In this document: piece after piece, positions 1 through 5,309 of the stretch
How the letters are laid out: each line of letters opens with the position of its first letter
Position numbering within the stretch: position 1 is the first letter of the stretch
Source: an uncultured Eubacteriales bacterium
Lineage (GTDB): Bacteria > Bacillota > Clostridia > Oscillospirales > CAG-382
NCBI GenBank assembly: GCA_900550505.1
Contig: URSI01000046.1
Span: forward strand, 1-7,967
Reading direction: 5' to 3'
DNA length: 7,967 nt
The notes under the pieces: generated by a model
Told to the model about the DNA's origin: nothing
The model's database searches: none
The model's input: only the letters and a program-made list of their open reading frames with translations
Made by a program: the position numbers and the translations under genes

Positions 1-1810
1 CGGGTGTGGAAATTATCATCGACTCCCCGGAATGTATCGACTTGGTACCCACAGTCGCAGATCCGTCGCCTATCAGGTAAAGCTCTACGGCGTGTTCATA
101 CACTCCGCCGTTTTCTATGCCGAAAAGCAACGGCAAATCCGTATAAAGTGTAAAGCTCTTTTCAACCGTGTTCCCGTACGGTCCCGTAAGCACGAAATTA
201 TAGTGTCCCGACCTGCTTATCCGGCTGCCGGAAAGATACGGTACGCCGTTCAGCGTAGCTGTACCTCTCTTGAACGTTATGGATATGGGCGACGAAAATG
301 ATTCGCCCTCAGGACATTCAAAGGTAAGCGGCAGGTTGTCGGTGATAAAGGAATATTCGCGGGTCTGACCGCGGTACGTCAGCAAAAGAGTGTGGGTGCC
401 GTTCGTCTTCACGGTCGTGCCGGAAACAAAGGGTGCGGAATCAAGCGTGGCAGTGCCGAGATTGAAGCGCACCGTGACGTTGCTGAAGTATACGCCCCCG
501 TCGCGTATGCCGGTCACTATCGGATCATTTATCCCGGCTATGACAGCGGCAGGGTCTATATTCCCGCACTCTGCGGAATATCCCGAAAGTGCGGTGACGG
601 AAACAAGCGATTCAAACTCGTCGCTGCCCACCGTCACGCCCGGCTCCTTTACCGCAAGCGCAAGCGCGGCAACGGCGCTGACGAACGGTGCGGCAAATGA
701 AGTCCCGTTATCGGCTATGACCGCCGAACCCGAAGTACCGTCAAGGATCCTGACGTCCTCGCCCGGTGCCGCGATATCGACCCTGTCGTTATATCGTGAG
801 AAGCGCGAAAGCGCACCCGTAGCTCCGAACGAAGCGACGCTGGTCACATGATCGTAAGATGCCGGGTAAAAATATTCGTCGCCGCCCTCACCGCCGAGCT
901 CATAGTTTCCCGCCGCGCCCACAAGTATACATCCCCTGGACGCCGCATAGCTGACAGCCTCCTGCTCCGAGGTAAGTCTGTCGGTGCCGCCGAAACTCAT
1001 GTTTATCACATCTGCGCCGGCGTCTGCCGCAAAATAGAGCGCACGGATAAAATCCGCAGACCGTATCTCCCCGTCCGGCCGGGTGATGAGCACCGGCAGT
1101 ATCGTGACGTCGCGGCACACCCCTGCGATACCGATACCGTTATTTGCCGTGGCGGCTATAACACCGATCACGCCTGTTCCGTGACCCGCCGTATCGCCGG
1201 TAACGGCGGCTGTATCATTCACCGCATCATAGCCCGCGAGTATCGCCGCATCCTTCAGGTCCGCGTGGTTCCTGTTCACGCCGCTGTCTATTACCGCGAC
1301 GACAACGTCAGTGCTCCCGGAGCTTACCGACCATATCTCATCGAAATCATAAAAATCGTACTGCCACTGCTCGGAATAACACGTGTCGTCAAGTCCGGTC
1401 AATTCTCTCGTACCCTCAGACTCCGAATATTCTATCAGTCTCCCGTACTTTTCCGTGAATGCTTCAGGCTCATCCGTACCGATCACGAAAATACGTTCAC
1501 TGCTGTTTGCAAGCAGCTCATATTCATATGCGCTCACCGCGTCGTGTATTTCCGCAAGAGAGGCGTCATCGCGGAACCTGACTATCAGCCTTTCGGTTTT
1601 GTCCGTAGCGCCGACGTCTCCGTTCTTTTCGGCGATCTCGGAGAGAATACGCGCATCGGGCAGCTCGCCGGTACCTGAAAGCTCAATAAGCGCCTGCCTG
1701 TATGCGTCCTGTGATGCGAACGGATTTACCTCTGCGGCATTTACCGGCAGCAGCGGCAGCAATACAGCCGCCGTCAGCAAAAGTGAAAGCAACAGCCTTA
1801 TCCGTTTCAT
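1..1810 (-). CDS. Secreted subtilisin-like serine protease (peptidase S8) with C-terminal Ig-like repeats, 3' end outside window
   Basis: I translated 603 codons from ATG 1810-1808; the frame is still open at the left edge, so the C-terminus is missing. Residues 1-26 form a signal peptide (basic MKRIR, long Leu/Ala core, likely cut after VNAA). Residues about 73-130 resemble a short propeptide/inhibitor domain. The S8 catalytic domain spans about 167-425 and has the whole catalytic set: Asp175 in VAVIDSGVN, His210 in GHGTGVIGV, oxyanion-hole Asn302 in GAAGN and Ser371 in NGTSFAAPF. From about residue 430 there are three related Ig-like repeats. The start is fixed by AGGAGG (1822-1817) six bases upstream. 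The role is extracellular or surface proteolysis; the substrate cannot be told. Whether the missing end carries a wall anchor, SLH domains or more repeats is unknown. It stands alone behind its own promoter. Family call is firm. Confidence 0.95.
   Translation of the reverse strand, partial: MKRIRLLLSLLLTAAVLLPLLPVNAAEVNPFASQDAYRQALIELSGTGELPDARILSEIAEKNGDVGATDKTERLIVRFRDDASLAEIHDAVSAYEYELLANSSERIFVIGTDEPEAFTEKYGRLIEYSESEGTRELTGLDDTCYSEQWQYDFYDFDEIWSVSSGSTDVVVAVIDSGVNRNHADLKDAAILAGYDAVNDTAAVTGDTAGHGTGVIGVIAATANNGIGIAGVCRDVTILPVLITRPDGEIRSADFIRALYFAADAGADVINMSFGGTDRLTSEQEAVSYAASRGCILVGAAGNYELGGEGGDEYFYPASYDHVTSVASFGATGALSRFSRYNDRVDIAAPGEDVRILDGTSGSAVIADNGTSFAAPFVSAVAALALAVKEPGVTVGSDEFESLVSVTALSGYSAECGNIDPAAVIAGINDPIVTGIRDGGVYFSNVTVRFNLGTATLDSAPFVSGTTVKTNGTHTLLLTYRGQTREYSFITDNLPLTFECPEGESFSSPISITFKRGTATLNGVPYLSGSRISRSGHYNFVLTGPYGNTVEKSFTLYTDLPLLFGIENGGVYEHAVELYLIGDGSATVGTKSIHSGESMIISTP
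2..523 (-). repeat. Three tandem Ig-like repeats encoded in the subtilase C-terminus
   Basis: Residues about 430-492, 493-558 and 559 to the window edge share a repeating pattern: a start near a Gly and Tyr or Phe turn, a beta-strand ending in GTATL (GSATV in the third), a short loop ending in SG (FVSG, YLSG, IHSG), then G-x-Y or G-T-H and a strand ending in SF plus an acidic residue. Each unit is about 65 residues. Such repeats are common in Firmicutes surface proteins, where they act as stalks or carbohydrate-facing modules. The third unit is cut by the window edge, so the total number is not known. The units are diverged and not recent DNA duplications. Confidence 0.7.
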
Positions 1811-1906
1811 CGCTATCCTCCTCTTTTTTACCGGTCACTCATATTACGGGCGAGACCTGCGAACGGCATCTCACGTATATCCCGGTTTCAAAACCGCTCT
1901 GCGACA

Positions 1907-1935
1907 ATTGTAACACTGCCGCCGTATTATGTCAA
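1907..1935 (-). promoter_or_regulatory. Near-consensus sigma-A promoter of the subtilase gene
   Basis: On the minus strand the -35 box TTGACA (1935-1930, perfect match) is followed after exactly 17 bases by TACAAT (1912-1907, five of six). The expected start of transcription is near 1900, giving a leader of about 90 bases before the ATG at 1810. Just inside the predicted transcript is a small inverted repeat, CGGTTTTGAAACCG (1896-1883). Such a strong core promoter suggests that any control comes from a repressor or from the leader. Confidence 0.78.
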
Positions 1936-1944
1936 CACGGCGGC
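1918..1944. promoter_or_regulatory. Operator-like inverted repeat spanning the subtilase -35 box
   Basis: GCCGCCGT (1918-1925) and ACGGCGGC (1937-1944) are perfect 8-bp inverted arms separated by 11 bases. The -35 hexamer lies in the gap and one arm lies in the -35/-10 spacer. Centre-to-centre spacing of the arms is 19 bp, about two helical turns, which suits a dimeric regulator bound on one face. Binding there would block RNA polymerase. No regulator gene is in the window, so this is inferred from layout alone; chance GC-rich self-complementarity is the alternative. Confidence 0.4.
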
Positions 1945-1980
1945 TGCGATTTCTTCTATTGTTTTTTGCCGTCCTCCGGG

Positions 1981-2015
1981 AAAAACGGCCCCACCGTTCC
2001 GCATACGGAACGGTG
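1981..2015 (-). terminator. Probable Rho-independent terminator after the tRNA methyltransferase gene
   Basis: A perfect 10-bp stem, CACCGTTCCG (2015-2006 on the minus strand) paired with CGGAACGGTG (2001-1992), closes a 4-base loop. Five Ts follow, but only after a GGGCCG spacer. It begins about 40 bases past the methyltransferase stop and lies upstream of the subtilase promoter, where a terminator is expected. The displaced and short T-run makes it weaker than a textbook example. Confidence 0.55.
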
Positions 2016-2055
2016 AACGGAACAAAGCTCCCGTCTGCCGGAGCCATATCACGGT

Positions 2056-2739
2056 TCATGCCCCGGGATCCGACGAAAGATCAAGGCACGGTCCGAGCCG
2101 GAGCCCCGGCGCTGCGCACCGACGTCCCTCCACAAGCACCAGAGACGGTGATGCGCCGGCACGCGGGCATACCGGTACCATCCGTTTCGGCTCTACGGCA
2201 TGCTTACGCATCGCACACAGCAGATCGGTAAGTCTGTCGGGACGATAAACGACAAAAAATCCGCCTCCCGCTCTCAGAAGGAACGACGCACACCGGCACA
2301 CGTCGTCTATGGTACACATGACCTCACAGCGCGCTATCTGCTTTTCCGGCGCAAGACAACCCTTGCCGGACCCTACGGGCAGATACGGAGGGTTGACCGT
2401 AACGATGTCGGCGCAACCGGCTTTCAGGAACGAGCGGTGCTCGCGGATATCGCCACATATACACTCAAAGCTGCCGGACAAACCGTTGATCACGGCGTTT
2501 TCCGAAGCGAGCCGGGCGTATTTTTCCTGTATCTCAACGCCGGTCACATTTGCGCATTTCTTTCCCGACAACAGCAACAACGCCACTATACCGCTGCCGC
2601 AGCAAAGATCAAAGGCCCGCTTTTTACTGCCGCCGACAACGAAATCCGCCAAAAGCAATGCATCCGTGCCGTGCAGCAGTCCTTTTGTATATTCTCTGAG
2701 CCGCAGGGCTCCTACTGCCGTTTCCTTTGTCTCACTCAT
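2056..2739 (-). CDS. trmN6: tRNA1(Val) adenine-37 N6-methyltransferase family protein (TrmN6/YfiC/YabB type)
   Basis: This is a 227-residue class I SAM-dependent methyltransferase. The N-terminal segment HGTDALLLADFV (residues 23-34) matches the family's entry to the Rossmann fold. Motif I is DLCCGSG (44-50), the acidic strand-2 motif is GVEI (67-70), and the catalytic NPPY (116-119) is typical of enzymes that methylate exocyclic amino groups of adenine. Family knowledge points to A37 in tRNA. The frame is open to TTG at 2760, but I chose ATG 2739 because GGTG (2748-2745) stands five bases upstream of it and the TTG has no clear ribosome site. The C-terminus stops about 15 residues short of what relatives of about 245 residues show. 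The protein has 15 cysteines, an unusually high share. It lies downstream of the ferredoxin terminator with almost no room for a separate promoter. Exact tRNA target is inferred. Confidence 0.87.
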   Translation of the reverse strand: MSETKETAVGALRLREYTKGLLHGTDALLLADFVVGGSKKRAFDLCCGSGIVALLLLSGKKCANVTGVEIQEKYARLASENAVINGLSGSFECICGDIREHRSFLKAGCADIVTVNPPYLPVGSGKGCLAPEKQIARCEVMCTIDDVCRCASFLLRAGGGFFVVYRPDRLTDLLCAMRKHAVEPKRMVPVCPRAGASPSLVLVEGRRCAAPGLRLGPCLDLSSDPGA

Positions 2740-2770
2740 TTTTTCACCACAAATCAACAAAGCTCAGCAT

Positions 2771-2805
2771 AAAAAGATACGGAGCCGCGGTCCACCGCAG
2801 CCCCG
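2771..2805 (-). terminator. Rho-independent terminator of the ferredoxin gene
   Basis: Reading the minus strand from 2805, CGGGGCTGCGG pairs with CCGCGGCTCCG (ending at 2780) across a TGGA loop, giving an 11-bp GC-rich stem with two G-U pairs. TATCTTTTT follows directly (2779-2771). The stem begins 18 bases past the ferredoxin stop codon. This is a strong intrinsic terminator by layout. Confidence 0.8.
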
Positions 2806-2823
2806 TGAGCCGTTGCCCCGGCG

Positions 2824-3000
2824 TTAAGCCTGCTTGGGAGCATCGACAGGGCAGACCCCGGCACAGCTGCCGCAGTCGAGACATTCATCTGCGTTGATCA
2901 CATACTTGCCGTCGTCATCCAACGAGATAGCTTCTACCGGACACTCAGGCTGGCAAGTACCGCAGCCGATGCAGAGATCCTTGTCAATTGCAAAAGCCAA
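2824..3000 (-). CDS. 2[4Fe-4S] ferredoxin, 58 residues, TTG start
   Basis: This is a small electron carrier of the clostridial type. Two CxxCxxCxxxCP motifs are complete: Cys 10, 13, 16, 20 and Cys 40, 43, 46, 50. In this fold each cluster is held by three cysteines of one motif and the last cysteine of the other. Length matches the usual 55-60 residues. The start has to be TTG at 3000-2998, because an in-frame TGA lies three codons upstream and no ATG or GTG lies between; GGGAGGTGA (3015-3007) is placed correctly for it. The gene has its own promoter and terminator and so looks monocistronic. Its likely partners (pyruvate:ferredoxin oxidoreductase, hydrogenase, Rnf) are elsewhere in the genome; this is inference. 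It supports an anaerobic lifestyle. Confidence 0.96.
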   Translation of the reverse strand: MAFAIDKDLCIGCGTCQPECPVEAISLDDDGKYVINADECLDCGSCAGVCPVDAPKQA

Positions 3001-3030
3001 CTCAAATCACCTCCCGTGCTTAGTAGTGTT

Positions 3031-3059
3031 ACTATATCACACTTTTTTCTAAAAATAAA
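3031..3059 (-). promoter_or_regulatory. Extended -10 promoter of the ferredoxin gene
   Basis: On the minus strand TGATATAGT contains a TG dinucleotide one base before the -10 hexamer TATAGT (3036-3031), the extended -10 form. The -35 position, 17 bases further upstream, reads TTTATT and is poor, which extended -10 promoters tolerate. The spacer and upstream DNA are rich in A/T runs, possibly an UP-like element. The transcript would start near 3024, giving a very short leader before the TTG. Confidence 0.6.
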
Positions 3060-3085
3060 TAGCTTTTAAGAATTTTCGGAACATT

Positions 3086-5212
3086 TTACGAACATCCGTC
3101 AGACTTTTTCAAGACGTCAGGCAAAGAACTGTCAATGCTTATACTCCCGTCGGGCTCGCGCCGCCAGTGCACCGAGATCCTGCCGTGCGGCGTATCGTGC
3201 CACGCTTCCGCTTCGTCAACCGAATCCGGAAAACACGGCGACACCGTGACGCCGTCCTCCTCCATCCTTATCCCGGCAATACAACGGTAGAAAAACGCAC
3301 TGATATCTCCGAAAAAATGGTGGTTCATGGAAAGGATCTCCGCCGGTGATGACGGGAACGATTCCCACAGCGACGTCGCGCCCGCCTCTATCCACGAGCC
3401 GAACCCGGGGCTGCGACGGTCGGTTATCATTTTCAGCGCCAGATCACAATCGCCGTTGTCCGCCAGCAAACGAAAAATGACTCTGCACCCGATTATACCG
3501 CAGTCATGCAGACCGCCGTTTTCTTCTATCATCAGCTTCAGCGCTTCATATGCGGCGCGGTAGTCGTCCCCGTCCTCAAACACCCCGCAGCTGAGCGCCA
3601 ATGCCTGTGCGGTCTGCGTCATGCAGCGCACCCTTGTGCCGGTATCGTCCAGAAAAGCGCGCCTGAAGCTCACGAGCAGTTCTTTCGCAAGCTCATTCGC
3701 CGCAGTGCATCTTCCGCTCTGTCCGAGTACCGAAAAGATATACGCTGCCTTTCTGCACATATCTGCGCACACGAGCGTATCGGTCACGGCAAGCGGAGTT
3801 TTAGGGTCGCCCGACGGTCTGCCCGGCGAGCACCAGTCGCCCAGACCGTAAGAAGCCGTACCGTCGGGATTGAGCCGCGTGTGCATATACGAAAGATACT
3901 TTGACACGGCATCGGCGTTTTCCTCGAGCACGGATATGTCGCGGTCGTAAAGATACGAATAATACGGCAAAAAAACTATCACGCAATCCCACGCAGGGCC
4001 GCATCCCCACTTAAATCCCCAGCCTCCGGTGGGAACGATACCGGGCAGCGCGCCGTCGGCTCTCTGAGCTTCGCGTATATGCGCGAGCCACTCACGGTAG
4101 GATCGGACCGCATCGAAATTGAGCAACGTCTGCTCCGCCGATATCGCGGCGTCGCCCGTCCATCCGTTTTTCTCACGGTGCGGACAGTCGGTCGGAAAAT
4201 ACCAGAAGTTGGAGAGAGTCGACCGTTCCGTCATCTCCTGCAGACGGTTCACCGTCTCATCGGAGCAGCGGAAGCTCCCGCGCCTTTTCAGCCCCGAATG
4301 TCTCACAAGAAATGAAATGTCAAGCACATCCAGCGGACGGTCGGACGAAGCGAGCACGTAGCGGCATCCGCAATAGGTAAAGAACGGGATGTATTCCTCA
4401 GTTCCGTCGTCTCCCGTAAGAGTATATTTTATGACCTGGCATCTCTGATCCCGGTCGCATTTGATGTTGTCCTGGGTCAGACATCCATCTCTGAGCAGTT
4501 CTCCGCAGGTCAGGGTAACTGTCGTACCGCGTTCGCCGCGCACCCTCAACCTCGGCACACCGGATGTATTCACACCGAAATCGAACAGTGTGCCGTCGTG
4601 TCCGCACGTTACCGTTACCGGAGTCAGTTCGCGTTCCGTAACGATCGGCTCCGCCGTACAAGGCTTCAGCCTTCCCCGTGGCTCAGGAGCCTTTTCTGCT
4701 TCGCTCCAGCCGGAATCGTCAAAGCCTTTTTCGTTCCACCCCGATATCATAAGCCGCGCGTCAAAATCTTCGCCTCCGCGAAGATCGTCAAACGTGACAG
4801 GTGAATCCGAACAGCGGCAGCCTTCGCCGCTGTCGATACACACCCCCGGCCCCTTGACCGTGAAGGCGACCGAAGGCGCACCGCGCCACGCGGCTTTGTC
4901 GAAATCCCAGACAAATCCGCACACACTGTTTTGCATACCGTTCCCGAGCATCAGTGCGACAACGTTTTCCCCCGCATCAAGTCTCACGGAATATCTGTCA
5001 CAGCAGACTATATCGTCCGGCGCGCTGATATACGGCGCGAGCTGCCCCTTGGTGATATCGCGGCCGTTCAGATACAGCACATAAAACCCGGTCGAAGCCA
5101 CGACTATCTCGGCATCGCACTCACCCGGCACCGTAAAGCTCCTGCGTATGAGCGGAGCGTTCACATGCCGCTCCAAAGTGCTGAAATCGGCGCTTTTTCT
5201 GATGAAATCCAT
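3086..5212 (-). CDS. Alpha-L-rhamnosidase, GH78, short intracellular form
   Basis: The 708-residue protein hydrolyses terminal alpha-L-rhamnose from glycosides or oligosaccharides by the inverting GH78 mechanism. An N-terminal beta-sandwich/carbohydrate-binding part covers about 1-190 and includes GWNEKGFDDSGWSEA (158-172), a turn typical of rhamnosidase N-domains. A second beta-domain covers about 195-305, the (alpha/alpha)6 catalytic barrel about 310-640 and a C-terminal beta-domain about 645-700. The barrel holds FPTDCPHREKNGWTGD (339-354), whose Asp342, Glu347 (likely general acid) and Asp354 line the active site. LWESF carries Glu617, the likely general base, and SMNHHFFGD (628-636) is also family-typical. 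It lacks a signal peptide and is shorter than many GH78 enzymes of about 900 residues. AAGGGGGAG (5225-5217) supports the ATG. It has 31 cysteines, which fits the cytoplasm. Specificity cannot be read from sequence. Confidence 0.92.
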   Translation of the reverse strand: MDFIRKSADFSTLERHVNAPLIRRSFTVPGECDAEIVVASTGFYVLYLNGRDITKGQLAPYISAPDDIVCCDRYSVRLDAGENVVALMLGNGMQNSVCGFVWDFDKAAWRGAPSVAFTVKGPGVCIDSGEGCRCSDSPVTFDDLRGGEDFDARLMISGWNEKGFDDSGWSEAEKAPEPRGRLKPCTAEPIVTERELTPVTVTCGHDGTLFDFGVNTSGVPRLRVRGERGTTVTLTCGELLRDGCLTQDNIKCDRDQRCQVIKYTLTGDDGTEEYIPFFTYCGCRYVLASSDRPLDVLDISFLVRHSGLKRRGSFRCSDETVNRLQEMTERSTLSNFWYFPTDCPHREKNGWTGDAAISAEQTLLNFDAVRSYREWLAHIREAQRADGALPGIVPTGGWGFKWGCGPAWDCVIVFLPYYSYLYDRDISVLEENADAVSKYLSYMHTRLNPDGTASYGLGDWCSPGRPSGDPKTPLAVTDTLVCADMCRKAAYIFSVLGQSGRCTAANELAKELLVSFRRAFLDDTGTRVRCMTQTAQALALSCGVFEDGDDYRAAYEALKLMIEENGGLHDCGIIGCRVIFRLLADNGDCDLALKMITDRRSPGFGSWIEAGATSLWESFPSSPAEILSMNHHFFGDISAFFYRCIAGIRMEEDGVTVSPCFPDSVDEAEAWHDTPHGRISVHWRREPDGSISIDSSLPDVLKKSDGCS

Positions 5213-5309
5213 AGTTCTCCCCCTTCGTGCGTGCGTGAGCTGCCACCGGGATCAGCGGTCAAAAGCTCTTCCCATTCGTGCGGGCTTGAAAAGAGAAACA
5301 CTTAAAATA
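5213..5309 (-). other. Intergenic gap between the SGNH lipoprotein and rhamnosidase genes
   Basis: This 97-bp stretch holds the rhamnosidase ribosome site. A 5-bp inverted repeat (GAGCT ... AGCTC) encloses a TTGACC hexamer, but no acceptable -10 box lies 16-18 bases beyond it. No T-run follows any stem, so I see neither a convincing terminator nor a convincing promoter. Read-through from the lipoprotein gene into the rhamnosidase gene is therefore possible. Confidence 0.4.

Noticed and set aside
848..1678. A 276-codon plus-strand open frame antisense to the subtilase
   Set aside because: It is Arg/His/Cys-rich with no recognisable motif and lies over the subtilase catalytic domain, whose Asp, His and Ser motifs are intact.
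1957..1990. Second hairpin, GCCGT/ACGGC with a neighbouring run of six Ts, as a plus-strand or minus-strand terminator
   Set aside because: The stem is only 5 bp. On the minus strand the tract after it is As, and on the plus strand the Ts come before the stem and no gene needs terminating.
1871..2059. A 62-codon minus-strand frame whose ATG overlaps the methyltransferase stop codon (ATGA)
   Set aside because: The overlap looks like translational coupling, but the frame runs through the terminator hairpin and the subtilase promoter. It encodes an Arg-rich sequence with no family resemblance and does not look like a missing methyltransferase C-terminus.
2740..2760. TTG start at 2760 for the methyltransferase, adding seven residues
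   Set aside because: No ribosome site stands at a proper distance before it, while GGTG precedes the ATG at 2739 by five bases and the shorter protein begins where the family does.
3060..3086. Possible terminator after the rhamnosidase stop
   Set aside because: The only pairing is a weak 4-bp CGGA/TCCG stem that includes the stop codon region, followed by an A/T-rich tract without a clean T-run.
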